From: Actinomycetota bacterium
GTDB taxonomy: Bacteria; Actinomycetota; Actinomycetes; S36-B12
Reading direction: 5' to 3'
Assembly: GCA_027729805.1 (NCBI GenBank)
Contig: JAQCEO010000018.1
Coordinates: 1-33,790 of the forward strand
DNA: 33,790 nt
Shown: positions 1 through 7,604 of the stretch, piece after piece
Layout of the letters: every line of letters starts with the position of its first letter
Numbering within the stretch: the stretch's first letter is position 1
The notes under the pieces: model-generated
What the model saw: the letters and a program-made list of their open reading frames with translations, nothing else
Told to the model about the DNA's origin: nothing
Databases searched by the model: none
Program-made: the position numbers and the translations under genes

Positions 1-375
1 TTTTGAGGGTAATGAAGAGTAGCACCCGTCCCTACCGCTAGGTGGGGTGTTTAAACCCCGTTACTGGCCCCTGACCGCTGTTGGTTGGGGGTCGGTTGTT
101 CGCGGCAGTGAACTCAAACACCCCAGGTGGCCTTAGTGCTGGCCAAGGGCCACTGGTAGCGGGCGGATTACGTAATGTGCCTGGCACCTTGGTACCGGGT
201 AACGCGGTGAAGATCTCGAACTGGCCAGCGGGCAGGTGGCCTGGCAGGTACGCGGCCAAGTAACCCAGGCCCACTTTGTCAAACACCCAGCCGCGTGACC
301 CCAAACAGGTTTAACACCGACCGAAACTGCGGGTTTCACGACGAAAACGCGCGCACCCAGCGCACCGGTTCAGGT
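1..375. other. intergenic stretch with no gene recognised
   Basis: No reading frame here has a recognisable motif; the short frames on both strands overlap each other and look like chance openings. Visible structure is limited to a small inverted repeat near 43-58 (GGGGT...ACCCC around GTTTAAAC) and two copies of TCAAACACCC (about 114 and 279). The stretch lies downstream of the SDR gene and probably holds the 3' end of that operon, but I see no convincing terminator close to its stop. Confidence 0.4.
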
Positions 376-1155
376 CTATAGCGGAGTGACGTACGCCCCG
401 GAGATACCGCCGTCTACCAAGAAATTAGATGCGGTGATAAACGATGAGTCGTCGCTCGCTAAGAAGGCGACCGCGGCGGCAATTTCATTGGGCTCGCCAA
501 AGCGACCGAAAGGAATATGGACGAGGCGACGCGCTGCGCGTTCTGGATCTTTGGCGAAGAGCTCAATAAGCAGTGGAGTGTTGACCGGTCCGGGGGAGAG
601 GGCATTGACCCGCACCCCAGAGCGCGCGAATTGCACGCCGAGCTCGCGGCTCATCGCGAGGACGCCGCCCTTTGAGGCCGTGTAGGAGATCTGTGAGGTG
701 GCGGCAGCCATGGTAGCTACGAAAGATGCCGTGTTGATGATCGAGCCCTTGCCTTGCTTGAGCATGTAGGGCAGGACGGCCTTGCAACAAAGAAACACGG
801 AGGTGAGATTGACTTCTTGTACTCGGCGCCAGGCGTCGATGCCGGTCTCCAAGATTGAGTCGTCATCCGGTGGTGAGATACCAGCATTGTTGAAGGCAAT
901 GTCGACGCTGCCGTAGGTGTCCTTAGCCACTTGGAACATGGCAGCAACTTGCTCCGCGTTAGTTACATCGGTTTTGATGAATAGGCCGCCAACTTCAGCG
1001 GCGGCTGCTTCACCGGCTGACGGGTCGACGTCACCAATCACGACTAACGCGCCTTCGTCTGCGAACCGTCGCACTGTTGCCAGACCGATACCGCTGGCCC
1101 CGCCGGTAACCACCGCGACGCGACCAACGAGTCGGCGGCATTTGCTGTCGCTCAT
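376..1155 (-). CDS. SDR family NAD(P)-dependent oxidoreductase
   Basis: A classical short-chain dehydrogenase/reductase of 259 aa, the usual length. The Rossmann cofactor motif TGGASGIG lies at about residues 17-24, NNAG at about 90, the catalytic Ser region (INTASF) near 140 and YTASK near 157. ATG at 1155 is preceded by a good GAGGAA ribosome site. The gene is last in a minus-strand operon, 44 nt after the aldehyde dehydrogenase. Similar SDR genes are annotated as 3-oxoacyl-ACP reductases, but in this neighbourhood an alcohol/aldehyde or hydroxy-acid interconversion in amine catabolism is more likely. Family assignment is firm; the substrate is inference. Confidence 0.9.
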   Translation of the reverse strand: MSDSKCRRLVGRVAVVTGGASGIGLATVRRFADEGALVVIGDVDPSAGEAAAAEVGGLFIKTDVTNAEQVAAMFQVAKDTYGSVDIAFNNAGISPPDDDSILETGIDAWRRVQEVNLTSVFLCCKAVLPYMLKQGKGSIINTASFVATMAAATSQISYTASKGGVLAMSRELGVQFARSGVRVNALSPGPVNTPLLIELFAKDPERAARRLVHIPFGRFGEPNEIAAAVAFLASDDSSFITASNFLVDGGISGAYVTPL

Positions 1156-1199
1156 GATTCCTCAATTCCTATTCAGTGGGGTCGCTACTGGTGGTGGAT

Positions 1200-2558
1200 T
1201 TAGTCTTCGGTGCTCAGGAATACATTCTTGGTTTCGGTGAATGCGTCTAGCGCATCGGGGCCTAGTTCGCGGCCGAGCCCGGATCGCTTGAATCCGCCGA
1301 ATGGGGTCCAGTAGCGAACCGATGAGTGGGAGTTGACCGATAGGTTGCCCGATTCGACGCCACGGGCAACGCGCAGGGCGCGACCGACATCCCGGGTCCA
1401 GATGGAACCCGAAAGCCCAAACTCTGAATCGTTTGCCAACGAGATCGCATCTGCTTCATCCTCGAAAGCGGTGACGACAACAACCGGGCCGAAAATCTCT
1501 TCACGAAATGCCCGGGCATCAGGTGCTACCGGTGCTAGCACGGTTGGAGCGAACCAGTAGCCCGGCCCACTTGGACAACTACCTTGAAATGCAATGGGTG
1601 CATCACTTGGCACATAAGACGAGACAGTGTCATGTTGCGCACGCGAAATGAGTGGACCCATTTCGGTTTGTTCGAGTGCCGGGTCACCAACAACGACGCC
1701 CTTGACGGCGGCCTCCAAAAGCCCCATGAAGCGATCCAATACTGAGCGTTGCACCAAGATGCGCGATCGAGCGCAGCAATCCTGACCGGCGTTATCGAAT
1801 ACCCCGTAAGGCGCGGTTGCAGCGGCCTTCTCAATATCGGCGTCGGCGAAAATAATATTCGCACTTTTGCCGCCAAGTTCAAGGGTGACCGGCTTGATTT
1901 GTGCTGCGCAACCAGCCATGACTGCGGCACCCACCGATGTTGACCCGGTGAAAACCACTTTGCGGACAAGCGGATTGTCGACGAACCGCTGACCAACAAC
2001 GGACCCCTTGCCGGGTAGGACGATGAAGACGTCCTCCGGAATTCCGGCGGCAAGGGCCAGCTCACCTAAGCGGATGGCGGTCAGGGGAGTTAGTTCAGCG
2101 GGCTTCAACACCACGGTGCACCCCGCCGCTAACGCGGGCGCGAAACCCCAGGCGGCAATTGGCATCGGGAAGTTCCACGGCACGATGACGCCGACGACGC
2201 CGATTGGCTCTTTGAAGGTTATGTCGACACCACCTGGCACTGGGATCTGCTGGCCGAAGAGCCGCTCCGGGGCACCGGCGTAATAGTTCAGGACATTCGC
2301 GACGTTATTTGCCTCCCAGCGGGCATTGCCGATGGTGTGACCGCAGTTCTTAACTTCAAGTAGCGCTAGTTCTTCAACGTGTTCGCGTACTACATCAGAA
2401 AATCTACGCAGCAGATTCGCTCGATCCCCTGGTGCGACTGCGCGCCAAGAGTCAAATGCCGCATGCGCTCTGGCGATGGCGCGGTCTGCTTCCTCAGCTG
2501 AAGTCGCTGCAACTTTAGCAACAATCTCTTCGGTGGCCGGGTTGATTACGGCGTGCAT
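1200..2558 (-). CDS. aldehyde dehydrogenase family protein
   Basis: NAD(P)-dependent aldehyde dehydrogenase of 452 aa, slightly short for the usual 475-500 because the N-terminus is compact. It shows the WNFP motif with the catalytic Asn, the general-base Glu in LELGGKSANI, the catalytic Cys region GQDCCAR (two adjacent cysteines; the second aligns with the more common position only by eye), and the EEIFGPV motif. ATG at 2558 follows an AGGAGA ribosome site. It lies 42 nt after a gamma-glutamylating GS-like enzyme, an arrangement like PuuA-PuuC, so oxidation of a gamma-glutamyl-aminoaldehyde to the acid is a reasonable proposal. No matching amine oxidase or gamma-glutamyl hydrolase is visible in the window. 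Confidence 0.92.
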   Translation of the reverse strand: MHAVINPATEEIVAKVAATSAEEADRAIARAHAAFDSWRAVAPGDRANLLRRFSDVVREHVEELALLEVKNCGHTIGNARWEANNVANVLNYYAGAPERLFGQQIPVPGGVDITFKEPIGVVGVIVPWNFPMPIAAWGFAPALAAGCTVVLKPAELTPLTAIRLGELALAAGIPEDVFIVLPGKGSVVGQRFVDNPLVRKVVFTGSTSVGAAVMAGCAAQIKPVTLELGGKSANIIFADADIEKAAATAPYGVFDNAGQDCCARSRILVQRSVLDRFMGLLEAAVKGVVVGDPALEQTEMGPLISRAQHDTVSSYVPSDAPIAFQGSCPSGPGYWFAPTVLAPVAPDARAFREEIFGPVVVVTAFEDEADAISLANDSEFGLSGSIWTRDVGRALRVARGVESGNLSVNSHSSVRYWTPFGGFKRSGLGRELGPDALDAFTETKNVFLSTED

Positions 2559-2600
2559 TTTTTCTCCTGAATAGTTGATTAGTAGATGCCGGGGCAGGGC

Positions 2601-3965
2601 CTAGAGGCGTTCGAAGCTGCGATAGCGCTCCCAGTCGGTAACCGCCTTGCCGAAGGCGGCGAGTTCCACCTGGCCCATATTCGCGTAGTGCGCCTGCACC
2701 GCGGCACCGAAGGTGTCAGTGATCCACTTTGATGACTCCCACAATTTGAGTGCATCGCGCATGTCAGATGGCACATGGGCGGAGTCACTTGAATAGGCAT
2801 TGCCTTGGAAGGCGGGCTCAGGGGGCAAATTGCGTTCGATGCCATCAAGGCCGGCAGCGATCATCCCGGCAACGGCGAGGTACGGATTCACGTCGCCGCC
2901 GGGCACCCGGTTTTCGAGCCGTAATGATTGCCCGTGACCGACGAGGCGGAAGGCGCACGTTCGATTATCGCGACCCCAGCGCACCGCGGTCGGCGCGAAG
3001 TAACCGGGAACGAAGCGCTTATAAGAGTTGATCTGGGGCGCATAAAGCATCATGAGTTCATTAATGTGTGCCAACTGACCGGCGATGAATGCTTTACCCA
3101 AGGCCGACATCCCGGAGGGGTCGGCGTCGTCGGCCATGACCATCGAGCCGTCGTTGCCGCGGAAGGACAAGTGGATGTGGCATGAGCTGCCTTCACGCTC
3201 ATTGAACTTGGCCATGAATGTTAGTGATAGACCTTCTTGGGCGGCGATCTCTTTCGCGCCGGTCTTGTAGACGACGTGGTTGTCGCAGGTTGCGAGTGCA
3301 TCGGTGTATTTGAAGGCGATCTCATGCTGTCCGAGATTGCATTCACCTTTTGCGCTCTCCACGGTCATGCCGGCTGCTGTCATCTCGTTGCGAATGCGAC
3401 GGAGCAGTGGTTCAACGCGCGCGGTGCCGAGCATCGAATAATCAACGTTATAAAGATTCGCGGGAGTCAGATCGCGGTAACCGCTCTCCCAAGCTTCTTC
3501 ATAGGAATCCAAGAACACAATGAACTCAAGCTCGGTGCCAACGAATGCGCCCATACCTGCATCAGCCAGGCGGGCCAGTTGCTTGCGCAGGATCTGGCGC
3601 GGTGATGCGACGACATCGGAGCCGTCCTCCCAGAGCACATCGCATAACACTCCAACGGTGCCAGGCTGCCATGGTTGGTAGTGCAAGGTACCAAGGTCGG
3701 GGCGCATCACTAGGTCGCCGTAACCGGTTTCCCATGATGACATCGCGTAGCCATCGACGGTTTTCATGTCTACGTCTACAGCCAGGAGGTAATTGCAGCC
3801 TTCGGTGCCATGGCCTAGGACCTCGTCGACGAAATAGTGCGCGTGAATCCGCTTGCCTTGCAGGCGCCCTTGCATGTCGGTGATGGCGACGGCAACGGTG
3901 TCGATATTGCCAGCCTCGACTTCGCGCTTGAGCGTATCGACATCAAGTCTGGCAATGCGGGCCAT
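2601..3965 (-). CDS. glutamine synthetase family protein (gamma-glutamylpolyamine/amine synthetase-like)
   Basis: A GS-fold ligase of 454 aa. The N-terminal beta-Grasp domain covers about residues 10-105 and the catalytic domain the rest. Visible catalytic and ligand motifs are GTELEF (Glu, metal), KGECNLGQHE, SCHIHLS (metal/ATP), NSYKRF and RLENRVPGGD. The tyrosine-containing adenylylation loop of true GlnA is not apparent. Such proteins ligate glutamate to polyamines, ethanolamine or other amines as the first step of their breakdown (PuuA in Escherichia coli; GlnA3 and GlnA4 in Streptomyces). The following aldehyde dehydrogenase supports a catabolic role. ATG at 3965 has a GGAGGC ribosome site. 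The substrate cannot be chosen from sequence alone. Confidence 0.88.
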   Translation of the reverse strand: MARIARLDVDTLKREVEAGNIDTVAVAITDMQGRLQGKRIHAHYFVDEVLGHGTEGCNYLLAVDVDMKTVDGYAMSSWETGYGDLVMRPDLGTLHYQPWQPGTVGVLCDVLWEDGSDVVASPRQILRKQLARLADAGMGAFVGTELEFIVFLDSYEEAWESGYRDLTPANLYNVDYSMLGTARVEPLLRRIRNEMTAAGMTVESAKGECNLGQHEIAFKYTDALATCDNHVVYKTGAKEIAAQEGLSLTFMAKFNEREGSSCHIHLSFRGNDGSMVMADDADPSGMSALGKAFIAGQLAHINELMMLYAPQINSYKRFVPGYFAPTAVRWGRDNRTCAFRLVGHGQSLRLENRVPGGDVNPYLAVAGMIAAGLDGIERNLPPEPAFQGNAYSSDSAHVPSDMRDALKLWESSKWITDTFGAAVQAHYANMGQVELAAFGKAVTDWERYRSFERL

Positions 3966-3985
3966 GTTCGCCTCCGTATCTCGAT

Positions 3986-4010
3986 ATCAACTCAGTCAAA
4001 TCAACTCAGT
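3986..4010. repeat. tandem 11-bp direct repeat upstream of the GS-like operon
   Basis: ATCAACTCAGT occurs at 3986-3996 and again at 4000-4010, identical and 14 bp apart (ACTGAGTTGAT on the operon's own strand). The repeats lie about 21-45 nt ahead of the start codon of the GS-like gene, where a promoter or leader would be, so they may be a regulator's binding site. The sequence does not resemble the GlnR box I know. The function is inference. Confidence 0.4.
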
Positions 4011-4087
4011 AACCCAACCCTGCCCTATCCGGCCGGCAGTTAGCGTCCCCACCCCCAAAGTAGTCCTCGGTTATTGGTCACCCCCAC

Positions 4088-4474
4088 CTATTCATTTGAC
4101 ATGAGACCGGCGAGTGAAGTGAGTACGAAATCACGATCCACCGGCGCGACGATAGTGCAGTTGCTAAATAGCTCACTTGCTCGGCGCGCTACCTCGCGAG
4201 CGCCCTTGGGGTTGCCGCGGGCTAGGTGGGTAAGTGCGGCACCCCATTGGGCAAGAGCGCGCCAGCAGTCACGCTCTGCGGGCGGGCAACAACGCCAGCG
4301 TTGCTCGAAGACTTCGTGCGCGTGAAAGGGTAAATCCTGATTCAGGTAGTTGATCGCCTCGGTCCACGCCTCGGCGCTGGTGATGATCGTACGCTCGGGT
4401 ACGGCTGGGGTTATTTGTTCCGCCGGGGTATCTGGTGCCAGTGGCCTGCCGTAGCGATCACGTGGGCGCTGCAT
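4088..4474 (-). CDS. DUF309 domain-containing protein
   Basis: A 128-aa protein whose centre (YLNQDLPFHAHEVFEQRW) carries the FxAHEVxExxW signature of DUF309, a small helical family of unknown function. I chose ATG 4474 instead of an upstream in-frame ATG at 4588. The longer form would overlap the preceding hydrolase gene by over 100 nt and adds unlike sequence, whereas 4474 leaves a 4-nt gap. No strong ribosome site is visible, in keeping with translational coupling. It is the last gene of the minus-strand acs-to-DUF309 run. Confidence 0.75.
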   Translation of the reverse strand: MQRPRDRYGRPLAPDTPAEQITPAVPERTIITSAEAWTEAINYLNQDLPFHAHEVFEQRWRCCPPAERDCWRALAQWGAALTHLARGNPKGAREVARRASELFSNCTIVAPVDRDFVLTSLAGLMSNE

Positions 4475-4478
4475 GAAC

Positions 4479-5390
4479 CTAATTATGCTGTTCAACAAGC
4501 CACGGCAGGACAAGTTCGTTGAAGGCTGCTGGGGCTTCCTCATGCGGAAAGTGCCCGGTCGGCAACGTTTTGAATTCATATTCGGCACTTACGTACTTAT
4601 CGCTACCTTCACAACTATTGAGCAGGACCATTGGATCTTTGGTGCCGTGGATCTGGAGCACATTCATCTGGATTGGCGCCGACATCGCAGACATGTAGCG
4701 CAGCCCATCTGGACGCAGCAGGGATCGCACCGACCAGCGGTGGTATTCAATTGCGGTATGTGCGGTTGGCCAGCGCAAAAATGCGGCGCGATACATCTCA
4801 CCGGCTTCATCAACCCAAGCCGGGTCGGCCGACCACTTTGTCAGCAGATCACTGATGCGCTTGCCGTCAGCTTTCATGAACGAATTTTCCGGCAAAAACG
4901 GTACTTGGAAACCGGCAAGGTAACCCAGCTTCGCCAATTGCCGTGGCCGCAGTGCCGCCCGGCGCATCAACCGTGGATGTGGGGCTGAAACTGTGACGAT
5001 GCCACGTACTGCATCTGGTTGCGTAACGGCCATCGACCAGGCGATCAAGCCACCCCAACCATGGCCGATGACGATCGCATCGGATTCGCCAAGGCAACGA
5101 ATCACGCCAGCGACGTCGGCCGAAAGGCTCATCGGGTCATAGCCGTGCGGAGTGTGGTCAGAGCCGCCGTAGCCGCGCAGGTCCATCGCGATGGCGTGAT
5201 AGCCGGCTTCGGCTAGTGCCGTTAGCTGTTTGCGCCAAGTCCACCAGTAGGTGGGAAAGCCATGTAAGAGCACCACCGCGGGGCCCTCACCTGCTTCAAC
5301 AACATGGAAGCGCGCACCGTGGGCGGGCACATCCCGATGGGTCCAAGGTCCGGGTACGCGGATAGCCTGCTCAGGGTCAACAATCGGCAC
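4479..5390 (-). CDS. alpha/beta hydrolase, epoxide-hydrolase-like (EphE type), nucleophile replaced
   Basis: An alpha/beta-hydrolase-fold protein of 303 aa. HGFP (oxyanion-hole region) lies near residue 44, DLRGYGGS near 70, an acid in GTKDPM and the base in TGHFPHEE. The nucleophile elbow, normally GHDWGG in epoxide hydrolases, reads GHGWGG (codons GGC CAT GGT TGG), so the catalytic Asp position is Gly. The fold looks intact, so this is probably a non-canonical or non-enzymatic member. The start is GTG 5390, 3 nt after the holin-like gene. The pair holin-like protein plus EphE-like hydrolase is conserved in this part of actinobacterial genomes (Rv3669-Rv3670 in M. tuberculosis). Confidence 0.82.
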   Translation of the reverse strand: MPIVDPEQAIRVPGPWTHRDVPAHGARFHVVEAGEGPAVVLLHGFPTYWWTWRKQLTALAEAGYHAIAMDLRGYGGSDHTPHGYDPMSLSADVAGVIRCLGESDAIVIGHGWGGLIAWSMAVTQPDAVRGIVTVSAPHPRLMRRAALRPRQLAKLGYLAGFQVPFLPENSFMKADGKRISDLLTKWSADPAWVDEAGEMYRAAFLRWPTAHTAIEYHRWSVRSLLRPDGLRYMSAMSAPIQMNVLQIHGTKDPMVLLNSCEGSDKYVSAEYEFKTLPTGHFPHEEAPAAFNELVLPWLVEQHN

Positions 5391-5393
5391 GGG

Positions 5394-5801
5394 TCAGATG
5401 CCGGGACTCTCGGGATCGGTGGCCCCCAACGCACTCGCGGTCTTGCCGAGTTCATCGATAGTGGTCATAGTCCCGCTGCGAACTTCGAGAAGCTTCTTGC
5501 GCGCGATCAGCCCGGTAATGACAGCACCGAGAATAAGTAGCAGGGCGACGATCAAGAAGCCGAGCCAGGTTTGCAGTCCGAGTTGCACCAGACCGTAGGC
5601 CAGAGCGATGAGCAGGAAAACCGTTGCCAGGCTGATGAGGCTTAGAGCTGCTACCCCAAGCGCGACCCCGGCGCCCATGCGCGAACCCGCCTTGCCAATC
5701 TCATCCTTGGCTAGGGCCAACTGCGCCATCACCAGCCGCTGGGCATCGGAAATAACCTTGCCCACCAGCTCAGAGATGCTCGGTTCGGTTTTAGCCGCCA
5801 T
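5394..5801 (-). CDS. phage-holin-like family membrane protein (Phage_holin_3_6 type)
   Basis: A 135-aa protein. An amphipathic N-terminal helix (SELVGKVISDAQRLVMAQLA, residues about 8-27) is followed by two membrane helices at about 45-70 and 75-98 and a charged tail. This layout fits actinobacterial Phage_holin_3_6 proteins, cellular membrane proteins whose role is not established. ATG 5801 has a GGAGGATC ribosome site; a longer frame up to 5846 would ignore it. It is coupled to the alpha/beta hydrolase behind it and follows the nhaA remnant by 20 nt. Confidence 0.78.
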   Translation of the reverse strand: MAAKTEPSISELVGKVISDAQRLVMAQLALAKDEIGKAGSRMGAGVALGVAALSLISLATVFLLIALAYGLVQLGLQTWLGFLIVALLLILGAVITGLIARKKLLEVRSGTMTTIDELGKTASALGATDPESPGI

Positions 5802-5821
5802 GGTGATCCTCCGGGTAGAGG

Positions 5822-6286
5822 CTACCGCCCGGGCCCCTGCTGGCACACATCTGGGATTCCGTCCTGGTCCTCATCTTGCTCCTCAGCGTCGGCAAGGGCC
5901 GCGTAGTGGCGATTTCGAGTCACCAGGGCCAATGACGCGATAGCCGCCGCTATCAGGGAGGCGACTAGCACTGCGGTTTTCGCGGTGTCCATTTGCGCGG
6001 TGTTGGTGGGGAAGGCCAACTCGGTAATAAGTAGGGCAACCGTACAACCGATACCTGCAAGCAAGCCGACCGCGAAGACATCGCGCCATGCGATACCGGG
6101 CGCTAACGATGCTCGGCTGAGGCGGGTAGTGACCCATGCGAGTGAAATGACACCGACTGGTTTGCTGACAACTAAACCCACTAGTACCCCGAGTGCCTCC
6201 GGTATTGATAGGGCGTCTGCCAGTCCAACAGATCGGATTTAGACCCCGGCTGCGAAAAATGCGAAGATCGGTACCACTACTCTGCT
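5822..6286 (-). pseudogene. nhaA: 3' remnant of Na+/H+ antiporter nhaA
   Basis: Reading the minus strand from 6286 gives an NhaA C-terminal third: RVVVPIFAFFAAGV, then an in-frame TAA at 6239-6241, then IRSVGLADAL, GLVVSKPVG and LLAGIGCTVALLITELAF. About two thirds of the protein (all upstream helices) is absent. The homology starts directly behind the stop codon of the ArsB/NhaD-type gene at 6289. The part after the stop is still open for 119 codons from GTG 6181 and ends in an acidic tail (EEQDEDQDGIPD). NhaA normally stands between acs and the holin-like gene in related actinobacteria, so this is best read as the native gene displaced in place. Confidence 0.78.
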
Positions 6287-6288
6287 TG

Positions 6289-7584
6289 TTAAAAATATCT
6301 AAGAAAAAGATATGGTGCAGCAATCGCAATTGAAATGATGGTAATCGGGATTCCGTATTTTGCAAACTGCCAGAACGAAATCTTGTATCCCGCTTTTGCC
6401 GCTAACCCGACGGCTACTACGTTTGCGCTAGCGCCGATTATCGTGGCGTTACCACCGAAGTCGGATCCAAATGCAAGTGACCACCAAAGCACATTGCCGT
6501 GCTCTGCCGGTACCACGGCACTTAAATCTGCAACAACCGGTGACATAGTCGCAACGTAAGGAATGTTGTCGACGATCCCCGACACTATCGCCGATAACAC
6601 GAGCAATACGCCAGTGGCCAGTTCTGGCTTACCGTCAACTTGAGCGGCCAGATAATCGGAAAGCATCTGCAGTGCGCCCACATTTACTAATGCCCCAACC
6701 ATGACAAATAAACCAGCAAAGAATACGAGGGTCCCCCACTCAACGTCTTGGACATAATCAACTGGTTTCAATCCACTGATTGCAATAAGTAGACCCGCTC
6801 CAAGGAGGGCGATAACTGAAGGTTCGGTATGAATTACCGAGTGCGCTAAAAATCCCACAACAACGAGCGAAAGCACAGCCAAGGATTTTTTCATCAAATC
6901 AGGATTTTTCAAATAACTGAATTCATCTAATTCATGCACACGCGCGCGATCTTCGATGGTGTTTACCAGCTCTTTTCTAAACATCCACACCATAAGTGGT
7001 GTGACTACAACCATTGCCAAAATGACCAGTGGTGCCATATGGATTAGAAAATCATTGAAACTGAGTCCGGCCCTGCTTGCGATGATGATGTTGGGCGGGT
7101 CTCCAACTAGTGTGGCGGCGCCACCAATGTTAGATGCGAAAACTTCAGAGAGTAAAAATGGAATTACCTTAACATTTAGTTGTCTACAAACAATTATTGT
7201 CATTGGAACGGCAAGCAAAATAGTTGTGACGTTGTCTAGGATTGCGCTAGCAATAGCCACGAAAATAATTAGAAATATCAAAGCTTTTTTGGGACTGCCA
7301 TCGGCTTTCTTTATGGCTTTAATTGCTAAAAATTCAAATAGCCCAGTTTTGTGGATTACGCCAACGATGATCATCATGCCAAGAAGTAGGAAAATTACAT
7401 CCCAGTCGATTCCAGTTTCGTGGCTAAAAAAAGCCTTATCAGCATCAGTTGCGCCAATAACAAACATCGCTGCAGCGCCGCCAAGTGCGATGGCAATCCG
7501 ACTGATTTTCTCACTTGCGATCAGTACGTACGCCAAAACAAAGATTGCAATTGCAAGAGAAAGGGTCACGGTGTAAGTATACAC
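6289..7584 (-). CDS. ArsB/NhaD-type ion (Na+/H+ or anion) transporter
   Basis: A 431-aa membrane protein of the ion-transporter superfamily with about 11-12 hydrophobic segments and the two-fold repeat signatures DNVTTILLAVP with GDPPNIIIAS in the first half and DNIPYVATM with GGNATIIGASANVV in the second. Members exchange Na+/H+ or carry arsenite or carboxylates; replacement of nhaA here favours cation/proton antiport. The coding sequence is clearly more AT-rich than its neighbours (23 of 60 bases are G/C at 7321-7380), which suggests acquisition by transfer. The annotated start is GTG 7584, without a ribosome site. A TATACT box at 7581-7576 six bases ahead of GTG 7569 suggests a leaderless start five codons later. 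Confidence 0.85.
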   Translation of the reverse strand: MYTYTVTLSLAIAIFVLAYVLIASEKISRIAIALGGAAAMFVIGATDADKAFFSHETGIDWDVIFLLLGMMIIVGVIHKTGLFEFLAIKAIKKADGSPKKALIFLIIFVAIASAILDNVTTILLAVPMTIIVCRQLNVKVIPFLLSEVFASNIGGAATLVGDPPNIIIASRAGLSFNDFLIHMAPLVILAMVVVTPLMVWMFRKELVNTIEDRARVHELDEFSYLKNPDLMKKSLAVLSLVVVGFLAHSVIHTEPSVIALLGAGLLIAISGLKPVDYVQDVEWGTLVFFAGLFVMVGALVNVGALQMLSDYLAAQVDGKPELATGVLLVLSAIVSGIVDNIPYVATMSPVVADLSAVVPAEHGNVLWWSLAFGSDFGGNATIIGASANVVAVGLAAKAGYKISFWQFAKYGIPITIISIAIAAPYLFLRYF

Positions 7585-7604
7585 TGAGCTAATGTCAGTT
7601 TTGT

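Noticed and set aside
43-58. Small inverted repeat GGGGT...ACCCC as terminator of the SDR operon
   Set aside because: It lies over 300 nt past the SDR stop and has no T-run on that strand; it may belong to a gene outside the window.
4475-4588. Longer N-terminus for the DUF309 protein
   Set aside because: It would overlap the hydrolase gene and adds non-homologous sequence; ATG 4474 gives tight spacing.
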